From: Phoronis australis
Taxonomy: Eukaryota; Phoronida; Phoronidae
Assembly (NCBI GenBank): GCA_002633005.1
Contig: NMRA01000001.1
Span: 4,211,180-4,267,086 of the forward strand
Direction: 5' to 3'
DNA length: 55,907 nucleotides
Shown: one piece after another, positions 1 to 9,820 of the stretch
Position numbering within the stretch: position 1 is the first letter of the stretch
Layout: every line of letters starts with the position of its first letter
The notes under the pieces: model-generated
Told to the model about the DNA's origin: nothing
The model's database searches: none
The model's input: the letters and a program-made list of their open reading frames with translations, nothing else
Position numbers and translations under genes: made by a program

Positions 1-394
1 GGTTCAAGTTTTAGTGCAGTGTCGTCGTGTACTAGAATCGTGTCATACAGCACAGAATCAGTCAGGGAGAGCCTCTCAAATCCTGCAAAGACACCTAGAC
101 TTTATGAGATTCACTTAAAATTGAAATTTAATTGACTTTTTGTAAACAAGAGAGTGCATGCATTTTTGTTTGTTATTTACTGAAAGAGAATAATTTCCTA
201 ATCAGTTTTTAGCCTGCGAAAGTGTGCCCTCGCTGCTGCATAAGGATGTAGTCTAGAGTAAAGGTCGAATACAATGCATGTAACAAAGGACAAGTTCACG
301 TTTTGAATCACTTCACATTTCTCATCTTAAAAGAATAAAGTAGATGCTCATGCTCCTGTTCTTTTGTACAATAATTGTTTTTGTCTTCCATTAG
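1..394 (+). other. Intron of the phospholipase C beta-type gene
   Basis: This is the intron upstream of the penultimate coding exon. It ends in a pyrimidine-rich tract and an AG at 393-394. I see no second exon in it that continues the downstream reading frame; bases 1-134 are open in one frame but show nothing recognisable. Confidence 0.5.
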
Positions 395-2771
395 GCGGAT
401 AAAAGAGCTGAATGAAAACAACACCAAAAAGTTCTTGGAGGAGCGCCGACGCCTGTCATCAAGACACTCAGTGCAACAAGACCAGCTGAAGAAAGTACAT
501 CAGAAACAGATGGAGGTGTTACTGGAGGAGACACGGGAGGTATGACATGGTTAGGAGACTTGTCAAGCATGGTGAATCAGACATGGTGGCATATTTCTCT
601 GACAGTGGGATGTTTTGTATAGGAGAGTTGTGTCTATTGAACAGGGGCCTGTTGGGTAGAGGCTACTGGGGACCAAGGGCTGTTAAGGTGGTAATTGTTA
701 GGGGACAGTTAATAAATATTAGTGTTGAAGATTCATTACTTAAAGGTTTCTTAAATTTGACGTTTTTGAGTTTTCCTGATTTGGTGTACTTTTGCACCAT
801 CTGGTGGCTATTTTTATTTTTTGAGTCTGTTTTTGGGCATCTGACTCAGTCTTTATCCACCGTGCTGCTTAGAGGATCATTTAATAAACTTGACAGATAT
901 ATTCCTATTAATCAAAAGACTGTGGCTGGTGTTTATTTTTGGATGGATGTGACTGCTGTGGCATCTCCTGGTAGCAATTTTGTCTCTTTTGCATCCTTGG
1001 CTGTATGTCCTTACTCCTTCACGTTTTAAATGGATTTGACGTATTTTGCGTCACCTAGTGGCCATTTTTCTGTTTTCTAGTCTGGTATTTTTCATTTGCC
1101 CCTCTATAGGCCAAGCCATAGTAAGGGTGAAAATTGACAGATATGTTGTACCGATTTCAGTGGCTCCTCCAATTGGCAGTTTTTTTTGCGTCCATGGCTG
1201 TATCTCCTTAACCCTCTGCAGGATCTTTGTTAAATTTGGCAAGTGTATTTCTATGAAGGTTACAACTGACAGGTGGTGTCAACTTTTAGATGGATCAAAT
1301 AACTGCAGCTGTGCCTCCTAGTTTTCCTCTGTGTCTTTGGAGTTCCTGGACGGATTTTTTAGAAAATTTGGTAAATAGATTTCTATTGAAGATGTGATGA
1401 CATATTTTCGTTTTCAGATGGATTTGACGTTGTGCATGCCACCTAGTGGCCGTTTTTATTACTTTCTAGTCAGGTTTTTGGCATCCGCCTCTTCGTGGGC
1501 CAAACCACTCATAGGAAAATTATGAAAATTGATGGATATCTTACTGGAAGAAATCATGCAACGATTCTTGGACACCGCCGATTACTGTGGCGCCTCCTAG
1601 TGGCAGTTTTGTTCTTGTCGTGTCCAAGGCTGTATCTCCGAAACCCTCTGCAGGATCGTTGAATTTGGCAAGTGTATTTTAAGGTGACAGCAGATGGCAA
1701 CGATGTTCAGATGGATCTGACTCCTGCTGTGCCCCTTGTGGCAATTTTTTCTTCGTTTTCCTCTGTAACTGTGGAGTTCCTTGGTGGATTTTTATGAAAT
1801 TTGGCAAATAGGTTTCTATTAATAAGGCGATTACAGATGGATTTGACGTAGTGTACAAATCCTAGTGGCCGTATTTTCTATTGCGTTTTAGTGTGTTTTT
1901 GGCACCCATCTCATTATCGGCCAAAGCACTCAAAGAATCGTTTTGAATATTTGTAAATGTGCTACTAGTGGGAAGAACATTGTTGACGATTTTTGGATAT
2001 TTTGACTACTGTGGCACTCCCTTTAGTGGCAGTTTGCTGTTTCTCCCTGCTGGGTCTTTGTGAAATTTGGCGAGTGTATTTCTATTAGCGTGACAACAGA
2101 TGATGACATTTGGACGTATCTAACTTCCACTCTGCCCCCAGTGCCAGTTTTAATTTTTTTCCAGGCTTGACGAGTGTGTTCTTATTGAGGAGAGCATTGA
2201 TGACTTGCTATGCACTCCCTAAAGGCTATTTTAAGTTTACTAGCATTGGTTCAATTAGTGATATAGTAATCATCCCTTGTATCTGCGCTATATGTGATGC
2301 ACACGGTGGGCGCATATCAATGCTCGGTGTTGCTCTTGTTATGATACTGGTAAACACTCCTAGAAGCACACTGTTTTTGCGTTGCAGTCATGGGTGCATT
2401 TCAACGCTCTGCGCTGCTCTTTTTTGACATTTTGAGTTGTTGGTTTAAAATAGTGAAGTTTAATCCTTTTGTCAATTCTGACTGCTGCAACTACCCCTTG
2501 TGGTCAAATTGGTCAAGTTGTTTTGATGTATCTTTCGTGAAGCTGATAATTATATTAAGAACATTCTCCATTTGTGACACTTTGCGTTGCTCTTTTTTAT
2601 TTAGCCATAGGTAATGTGTTGTGTGCTTCCAGCGGTTACCCATGATATTGATGCCCGAAAGTGAAAATAAATTCATTTATTTTGAAAATCTATTTACTTC
2701 AGACGAAAGACATTGCTGAGCAAGTATACAGAGAAGCCAAGATGTCGGAGAAGCCAGAGTCTGCTTGCTAA
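395..2771 (+). CDS. PLCB1: Phospholipase C beta, last two coding exons (C-terminal helical tail)
   Basis: Two exons are visible: 395-539 (opens in phase with one leftover base, donor GTATGA) and 2703-2771 (acceptor AG at 2701-2702, stop TAA at 2769-2771). Joined in frame they give about 70 residues, beginning RIKELNENNTKKFLEERRRL and ending SEKPESAC. The peptide is a highly charged helix. The stretch EERRRL...DQLKKV, followed by a TKD...VYREAKM segment, lines up with the extreme C-terminus of animal PLC-beta as I remember it. That region is the dimeric coiled-coil extension that binds G alpha q and membranes; the catalytic X/Y domains would lie left of the window. Family assignment is from remembered similarity. 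The class (PLCB1-like or PLCB4-like) is less sure than the family, so read the symbol as nearest type. The 2.16 kb intron is almost entirely repeat. Confidence 0.66.
760..2640 (+). repeat. Degenerate tandem repeat, about 125 bp subunits in a roughly 400 bp higher-order unit (CCTAGTGGC family)
   Basis: The PLCB intron is built from diverged subunits. Each has a core like CACCTAGTGGCCATTTTT, a segment like CTGTATCTCC...CTCTGCAGGATC, and a segment like AAATTTGGCAA(A/G)T(A/G)...TTTCTATT. Three subunit types alternate, so the motif GATGGATTTGACGT recurs near 1030, 1420 and 1830, a spacing of about 400 bp. Any open frames here are chance. Related copies lie at 6775-6919, 19370-19460, 23575-24290, 24820-25000, 26400-26690, 30640-31340, 37030-37500, 40960-41350, 41500-41880, 51430-52500 and 53420-53920. 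Confidence 0.8.
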
Positions 2772-5700
2772 TGATGTCACTGGTGAAAGTCACCTTTCCT
2801 AGGATCCGATTGCTGGGAGCTACTGATTACAGGCACTCCTCAGTGATGGACTGGTGATGGTGGCTTTTTACGGTGTCTTAAGATTAGACTGGTAGTCTTG
2901 GGCTACAATACTTGTCGCAGAGTCTGTCTGTATTTGACTGCTGAATGTCACGCAGTGTTGATGATCGCTTTGAATCTCGCACTGCTGCAAGTGTCGTGAC
3001 ATGTTTGTGACTTTGACATTGAATGTCAGAAGTGAAATTCGAGGATTTTTGAAAGTTTTTTTCAGATGTTAGGGTGTAAAACGACTTGTTAGATAACTGA
3101 TTACTATCGAAATTAGCGGATTCCAAATACGGGAAGGTGACATCACAGTAATTCATTGCACCTCTTCACTCTTGTGTGCCTCTTGTGAAATCTTGTTTTT
3201 TGTTGCCTGTTTCACATGTTTGTTTTGTTTGTTAAAGTGTTGTGAGTAATTATTAGGAACCCAGGACTGCTCATTTGTCGTCGTATTTTGACTTCACTAG
3301 TTATAAATGGTTTCAGTTGGAATCCATACAAGGATTAAGTCACTCTGGGAAATCAAAACATGGATATTGTGAACACTGTTGAGAGAGTGACTAAATTTTT
3401 TGTTTTTGGGTTTGTTGCTCAATTTTGCCCCATTTTGCCCGATCATTGTGCTTCTACACAGTTATCGTCAAGTCCGTGGTAGTTGCCCCCTCATGCAATA
3501 GTGTACTGGTGATGCCACATATTTCCAAGGTAAAGTGCATGAGTACTTAGGAGGGGAGGATTGAATATCCACTGGGGCTACGAAGCAAATGGCTTGTGAA
3601 AGTCCACATCCATCAAAGTGTGTAACAAGGCCAATCAAATTAAATTACTATGGGGAGAAAAGCTCTGAATTATTGTGATGTGAACTTCCACTTTCGGTAA
3701 TGCTCGATTTTTTTACTGTGAAGGTTTTATAAAAGACCTCAGATAATTTTAGGTGGTATCGTTTATCTAAATGTCAAATAATCCAGGAATTTTCCTTTAA
3801 TTGTGGATTGTAAGACTGTTGTCACAACACAAATTGGGATGACGATGCTTCTCTGCTTCTGTTAATGAAAGCAACTTTTGAAAAATTTTAATGTTATACT
3901 GTTATAAAAAGTGTTAACTTCCCTCTGTTTTTACTTTCTTATAACTATTTTTGAAATTGCAAAAAAGACCAGTTATATGAAGTGGTAACTTTTATGTCAT
4001 TGCATTCTGCAAGTTGAAATTTTTATTGTCAAATTTCGTAAAATCTTTTCACGTTTTACCAAATGCATTTTTAGCTTTCCATATTTTGTTTTTGGATTAC
4101 TCAATGACTGACAAATCTTGAGTTCATCCATTAAAAAGTTAATAATCACATGATCCACATTTTTTGTGTCAAGTGTCATTTTATGCTTTGAACATGAATT
4201 TCAAAAAGTCTAACTGTGTACAACTTCTTGTCTGAATTGCAGAAAAACTCGCATAACTCTGAATCAACCGAACCGAGAGATTTCATTCAAGTATGGCAAA
4301 ATACCAGAGCTCGCGAACTAGAACAGGTTTACTGCATGAATTTTGTCTGGGTTAAGCAAAAATCCAACTTATGCCTGTCCGACTTGCGCGAGTTTTACTG
4401 TATATATTTTTAGGTTCTATAGGCAAGGATGTGTCTCAGATTTTTTATTCCCTATTGGCTCTGAGTGAGGATATGCTATACTACTGAATTATTTGTGTAC
4501 ATGTATGTTAAAGACTCTTGATGTGTCCGTCATGGTGAAGAAGTTTTTTTTGTTGTTGTTTTCAAGACATTCATTGTATATTTCTGTGCAAATTATTTTG
4601 TAATGGAGTGTAGTTCTCAAACAGCTGTTCAAACGATTTATTGAAGAATGACAGAAATATCTGCCTTTTGCGGTGCTTGTTCATGCCATGTGAATGCCTG
4701 ATCCTTTTGCACTCTGTGGGTTTATTTTCATCAGCATTTGTTTACTGCATTTCAATCTAAGAAACCATGCTGTGTCAAAAAAGTATCATATGTGTCTTGT
4801 ATTGCATCCTTTGTAGTGTGCTTGAGTGGAGAGTATAGGTGCACTTTCATATCTTTAGTCAGCTTAAGCTATCATTAAACAATCATTCCTGATTTTCAAC
4901 ATGGCGCAGATGAATAATAAATACGTCATGGTATTTGGCTTCGTCTGGAATCGAATTCACCTGTTTGCTTAATTAGAAAGACCACAATGTGCTATTGACC
5001 TAATTTATGAATTGTTAAGACACTTCTGAGTGAAATCGGATAAGGAAAAAGTAATCAGTGCACCCCAACAATCCTCGGGCTAGTCAACTTTCTTGTCAAA
5101 ATTGCAGATCACTGCGCATCATGAAAACTTTATTATAGTGTTATGCTATCAAATGTGATTAATTCAATGGAGTGTAATGGCAGCACAGGTGCAGTGAATA
5201 ATGAACAAGACATCTTTGGTAAAATCTTGCCATTAATGCCAACATTGGTCTCATTTCCAAAAGCTTCTAACATTGCTGTGGGATGTCCATGATTTCTCAG
5301 AGCCATAGTCTGATTGTAGATATAGTATAGATCTCTCGAAATGACGGAATATTTATTTGGTGCTACTTGTCCTTTATGAAACTAACTTGTGAGCCACAGT
5401 GTGTTCTAAATTGGTTATATTTTACAGCACCTGATGGATGTGCAGCTTTGTGGGTACTTTAGCATTGTGGGTACTGAAATACCACTGAATTGATGGCCTG
5501 TGCTACTACAAAAGTTTTTTTCCCTTATCACTGCCAGCACATAATCTGTGCGGTGGATAGGTTTGTCCAAAGCTAATATTATCACCTGCTATTGTACCTG
5601 GGGTTTATTAAGCTTAAGTGCTTCCTCACTGTGTCTCAAAGTGATTTCTGTGCTTTGAGCTGGGTAGTCTTTTCTCACAACTGTCCATTCAACCAAACGT

Positions 5701-6774
5701 TGGCAAGGCTTGCTGATTTGACCAGACTTTTTAAAAAGCTTTTTAACTTCAAACCGTTTTGGACTGCAGGGTTTCAGAGGATAGTTGTTTCCATTAAATT
5801 ATCTAGTGTCAGTTGATATCTGTAAATCACCTAAAATCAGGATTGAAATCCAATTTGGGTGAATGTAAATTATTTTTATTACAGCTAATATTTCTACAAA
5901 ATGTCGCTATTCTCGAAGACTGCATCCTCTGATTGGTGGTGAAAGCTGAAATGATTTCTGGTCAAATGGCCAGCGTGGGGTTGTCTGGTCTGTAATCAGG
6001 TCTTTGCTACTGTTCCAAGTAGTATTTGTAGGCACAGTGTTGGGGGAGTTGAGGTATCTTAGTTCTCAGTACATTATCGTGTGACTTTACTAACCAAAGA
6101 TTATCTTAGCATTCTATCATTCTAAATATTTGTTGTTTTTTAATTGTTTTGAAGTGACATCCCAACAGTTTACAAGATTTATTGTCACTGTTTATTTTCA
6201 AGGTGTACACCTAGGTGGTTATGTATGTGAGGAATGTGGGTTAGAGTTTGCACAGTTTATTAGGTTTTGGTCCTTAGCAAGAAAACGTAACTTTTGACGA
6301 TCACAAAGTTGGACGTTTCACTGCCAAACATCATACCTGTTTGCGTTAACAAGCATTGTCGTTTCCTTTGAATTAATAACAGGTCCAGCCCTGCCCAAAC
6401 AACAATTTTGACTCCATCTGAATCTTCTGGAAATGTTTACTTTATGCGTAATTGTGAACTTGGTCACTGAAAACAATTAATATATTTGCGACAATACTTA
6501 AAACCGACATGCCCAGCATAAGAATTGCCCTCTTTACCAGGCGGGAGAAAGTTTGAGACTTTTCGATGAATGAAACTTGACGACATGATGTCTTCTGTAT
6601 GTGTTTTCAACAGTTGAAGTTTCTTCATAGTCTTAACTTGGTATTAGTGATTCTACAAAGCAAGAGAAATTTTGCGATCAATCAGATACTTTATTATAAA
6701 CTTCTTGTATTCGAGTTTGAACTGTACATTTTATACGTCCACGTATATATACGTAAAGGAGTGCACACTGCCGT
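2772..6774 (+). other. 3' UTR and downstream intergenic DNA of the PLC beta-type gene
   Basis: Four kilobases follow the stop codon without a convincing coding exon. Composition is AT-rich and mostly unique. The region probably holds a long 3' UTR; the polyadenylation candidates are listed separately. I see no RNA gene in it. Confidence 0.5.
4916..4921 (+). terminator. Candidate poly(A) signal AATAAA
   Basis: A canonical AATAAA hexamer lies about 2.1 kb after the PLC beta-type stop codon. It is a candidate proximal cleavage signal; no transcript evidence is available. Confidence 0.35.
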
Positions 6775-6919
6775 CATCTCGGGCGCCCGGCATCCGCTAC
6801 TGTATTTCCTAAGCCACTTGTGGAATTTTCATAAAAAATGTCTGATGTGCGTCCTAGTGATAATTTTAGTTAGTTTCCCTATCGAATTTCTCCACGGATG
6901 CTTTTATGAAGTTTGGTAA
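6775..6919 (+). repeat. Copy of the CCTAGTGGC-family repeat
   Basis: The segment has the family order: a GGCATCCGC element, GTCCTAGTGATAATTTTAG, a TTTCTCCACGGATGC element, then ATGAAGTTTGGTAAAT. It is cut off at its right end by the MITE-like element that starts at 6925. Confidence 0.6.
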
Positions 6920-6924
6920 ATCAC

Positions 6925-7181
6925 CATGCGCGCACCCTAGGGGAGCTCGTGGGAGTCGAACGAACCTCCCATTAGGCGAAGTGGGCAAAAAGGTCCGTCT
7001 CGGAGAAACAAAAACTCCGAAAAGGGTAGAAAACGAGACAAAAGTCCACTAAAAAGACAGGAACTACCAAACTTCGGCGAATGCACAATTCATAGCTCTG
7101 AACGCACCCCGTGAATCTTGGTAAAAGGTCCACATTCTCAAAAATTCGAGCCTCCCTTTTTCAAGGCAGGGTGCGCGCATG
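6925..7181. mobile_element. MITE-like element with 14 bp perfect terminal inverted repeats and 5 bp target-site duplication
   Basis: The left end CATGCGCGCACCCT (6925-6938) is the exact reverse complement of the right end (7168-7181). The direct repeat ATCAC flanks it at 6920-6924 and 7182-7186, as expected of a target-site duplication. The 257 bp body has no coding capacity and is richer in C and G than its surroundings. It sits at the edge of a CCTAGTGGC-family repeat. I cannot assign a transposon superfamily from these ends. Confidence 0.75.
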
Positions 7182-7732
7182 ATCACTGAAAATGAGTAGG
7201 CATAACGAGTGTCGCCCATCGTTGAAGTATGACTAAATGAATGAGTACCTAACAAGCATTCGTTCTGGGTTGCAAATTTCTAGGTCACTTTACTCGTCCG
7301 CTGAGCGGGTCCGTCTGAATTTTCACTTTTGTTCAGCTTGAAATGCCCATTCTCCGCTATTTTTTCCTTTGTGGCTTTCACCCACGCTCCTGTGAACACC
7401 CATGACTGAAAACCCAGACAGATAGCTCTCCTGTGACTAATGAACAGTGAATTGACTGTATTCAGTGATGCTTTTGTTAGTATGTGAAGTGGGTGGTATG
7501 ATTATAATAGTTTGCATTAATGTAACCCTCCAGTCTTGGGTGTAAAATGACCCGTACAAGTTCAGTGATATATGTTCTAAATTGTTTTTATTTATGTCAT
7601 TTAATTTTGCGTGTTAACTTATGATTATTATTGATTGTACAAAATCATCATGTATATTATGTGTACATTTTGCTCTCTATTTTTATTTTGAATATAGTTG
7701 CTGTATTATGTTAGCTCAGAAGACAAACCCTG

Positions 7733-7738
7733 AATAAA
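7733..7738 (+). terminator. Candidate distal poly(A) signal AATAAA
   Basis: An AATAAA lies in AT-rich DNA with TGTA/TTTT-rich sequence upstream, about 5 kb past the PLC beta-type stop. It could end a long 3' UTR isoform. Confidence 0.35.
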
Positions 7739-7965
7739 ATGCTTGACAAAACTCGGCAATTTACACATTTTCGAAGGTTGTGTCCGCGAATTGAGCGACC
7801 TGGGTTATACAGACATTTTGTTCAAGGTTTGGGGAGGTAGCTGAAAGATCAAGTCAGTTTTTATCACTGTAGTGGTCATTTTGACCCAACCGTCTTTACT
7901 GGGTGAAGGGAACCTTAAACAAGTAACAAACTTAACGTCAATCAGTGCCAGGTTTGTTAGGAGAA

Positions 7966-7980
7966 GGGGGGGGGGGGGGG
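7966..7980 (+). repeat. G15 homopolymer at an assembly gap edge
   Basis: Fifteen consecutive G bases directly precede the N gap. Runs like this stall sequencing and can form G-quadruplexes, which probably explains the gap. Confidence 0.9.
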
Positions 7981-7982
7981 AT

Positions 7983-8369
7983 NNNNNNNNNNNNNNNNNN
8001 NNNNNNNNNNNNNNNNNNNNNNNNNNNNNNNNNNNNNNNNNNNNNNNNNNNNNNNNNNNNNNNNNNNNNNNNNNNNNNNNNNNNNNNNNNNNNNNNNNNN
8101 NNNNNNNNNNNNNNNNNNNNNNNNNNNNNNNNNNNNNNNNNNNNNNNNNNNNNNNNNNNNNNNNNNNNNNNNNNNNNNNNNNNNNNNNNNNNNNNNNNNN
8201 NNNNNNNNNNNNNNNNNNNNNNNNNNNNNNNNNNNNNNNNNNNNNNNNNNNNNNNNNNNNNNNNNNNNNNNNNNNNNNNNNNNNNNNNNNNNNNNNNNNN
8301 NNNNNNNNNNNNNNNNNNNNNNNNNNNNNNNNNNNNNNNNNNNNNNNNNNNNNNNNNNNNNNNNNNNNN
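7983..8369. other. Assembly gap (387 N)
   Basis: An unsequenced run of N. Open frames that span it are meaningless. Confidence 1.
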
Positions 8370-8460
8370 CTGACCCTAACACCCTTACCCCACCCCATAC
8401 CTGAACCTAACCCTAATTCTAAGCTTAAAACAAACCCTAACCCTTAGCCCTCTACCTCTC
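8370..8460 (-). repeat. Degenerate telomere-like repeat (CCCTAA on the + strand)
   Basis: The sequence right of the gap consists of imperfect CCCTAAC/CCTAACC units with interruptions, so TTAGGG-like repeats run on the minus strand. It fades into a C-rich, CCTNANCCT-like stretch up to about 8560. It looks like an interstitial telomeric tract rather than a true chromosome end, because unique gene-bearing sequence continues on both sides. Confidence 0.7.
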
Positions 8461-9400
8461 ACCATATCAACCTAATCCTCACCCTACCGCCCCTACACCT
8501 CAGCCTAAACCTCGATCTTAACTTAAACCTCACATTCGACACCCTATAATCTAAACCTCACCCACTGCTTCACATTTACCTTGACGTCACCCGAACCTTC
8601 AGTAAAAAAGGAAGAAGGAAGCTACTTCTGAAAAACTGAAGTCGAGTTCGTTGGGCATTTCCGAAAATCAACTCATTTTGTTCAAGAGCTCGAGTTCGTT
8701 CCCAAATGCTTATTCAAGAGAGGATATTCCTTCAATGTGTTTCGGCTCTTCGCCTTTTTTCTTAATATTCACTTTAAAAGATTGGCTCGTTCAGTGGCAT
8801 TGATCATCACTAGACACACTGCTCAAATCAGTCATTTTCACGGCGCCTAGCAACGAAATAGCTGATGAGGTCGCCTCATTTAATCGGCTATTTATAATAA
8901 AATCACAAAACCACAACACCGATATGCTGTTTTAAAACTTGTCAAAGCAAATAATTTCAAGAAATCATTCTTATCCACCAAAAACCCCAAATAATAGGCG
9001 TTTTTCACCCATAAAATCGACTGTGTCCTTTTAAAGAGAGGGATATGAATATGTACAATGGTACATTAGCAAGGTAGATTTTTTAGAAGCTGAAACGTGC
9101 AGCATGATTAAAATAAATTCTAATATGGCTCAATATTTTATCGCTTAAACTATGAATTCTGGGTATTTCCTAAGGCCCAGTCGCAGGCTGTGCGACTTTA
9201 AGTTTGTGGGATCGTACTAGCACGATCGACATAAGCAATACAGTGCTGCCCTAAACGTCGCATTTCAACTCAAAAGTTATCAAGTGGATAGCTTTAAAAT
9301 GTATTTGAAGCGTACGTGCAATTCAGAACAATTGTACCGTTTTATTAAGCACTCACTATCAATTACCAGAGAAAAAAATATTTTCCCGCCCTTAAGTCGC
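8461..9400. other. Intergenic DNA upstream of the F-box gene
   Basis: No gene is visible. The first 100 bases are a continuation of the CCT-rich tract. A short inverted repeat (GATCGT...ACGATC) lies near 9211-9228. Nothing else stands out. Confidence 0.5.
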
Positions 9401-9735
9401 CAACAGAAGGTTTGATGTCTCGATCTATAGCTCGGCCATCTGTTCACCTTGCCATGCGAAACAAAGCGTGGTGATATTTCATGAATGACATGAAGCCATT
9501 AATCTGTAGAAGTCCTGTAATTCACAATATTCTACAACTACAACAGTAAAACGATTGACCGAATGCGCAGCTGAACTGAAGGTTTCATGTCCTACAGCTC
9601 TGCCATCTGTTTAGTACTGCCATGCGTAACAAAGAACGTGATATTTTATGAATGATTTGACGTCATTAATCTATAAAAGTCATGTGATCCACGATATTGT
9701 ACAACAGCGAAGCACGACTGACAAAATGATAAGTA
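9401..9735 (+). promoter_or_regulatory. Tandemly duplicated promoter segment of the F-box gene
   Basis: Two copies of about 165 bp lie 172 bp apart: 9401-9560 and 9573-9735. Both share the order AAGGTTT(G/C)ATGTC, CTC(G/T)GCCATCTGTT, GCCATGCG(A/T)AACAAAG, GTGATATTT(C/T)ATGAATGA, ATTAATCT(G/A)TA(G/A)AAGTC(C/A)TGT and CACNATATT. Only the gene-proximal copy keeps an intact CRE and TATA box, so it is the likely active promoter and the distal copy a decayed one. Confidence 0.75.
9658..9679 (+). promoter_or_regulatory. CRE (TGACGTCA) and TATA box (TATAAAAG)
   Basis: A perfect CREB/ATF palindrome TGACGTCA at 9658-9665 is followed by TATAAAAG at 9672-9679. A TATA box here predicts transcription starting near 9700-9710, about 110 bases before the start codon. 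In the upstream duplicate copy the same positions read ATGAAGCCA and CTGTAGAAG. Confidence 0.65.
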
Positions 9736-9794
9736 ACTGGCAATTCGTTCAATTGAGCAGATATGAGAGAGCCAACGCTTTGATAGTCGCCTAA
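9726..9794 (+). promoter_or_regulatory. Upstream open reading frame in the F-box gene leader
   Basis: An ATG at 9726 opens a 22-codon frame ending in TAA at 9792-9794, 26 bases before the main ATG at 9821. A second ATG at 9813 reads M-L-R-stop and its TGA overlaps the main start (ATGTTGAGATGA). If the leader starts near the TATA-predicted site, ribosomes meet both before the main start, which would damp translation. Confidence 0.45.
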
Positions 9795-9820
9795 ACATCG
9801 ACGTGGGTGCTTATGTTGAG

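Noticed and set aside
547-1321. Open frames of 160 and 91 codons downstream of the PLC beta-type exon
   Set aside because: They lie inside the degenerate repeat of the intron and show no domain; the downstream exon joins the upstream one without them.
9803-9820. GTG start for the F-box protein
   Set aside because: Non-AUG start in an animal gene; the in-frame ATG at 9821 is adequate and follows the promoter.
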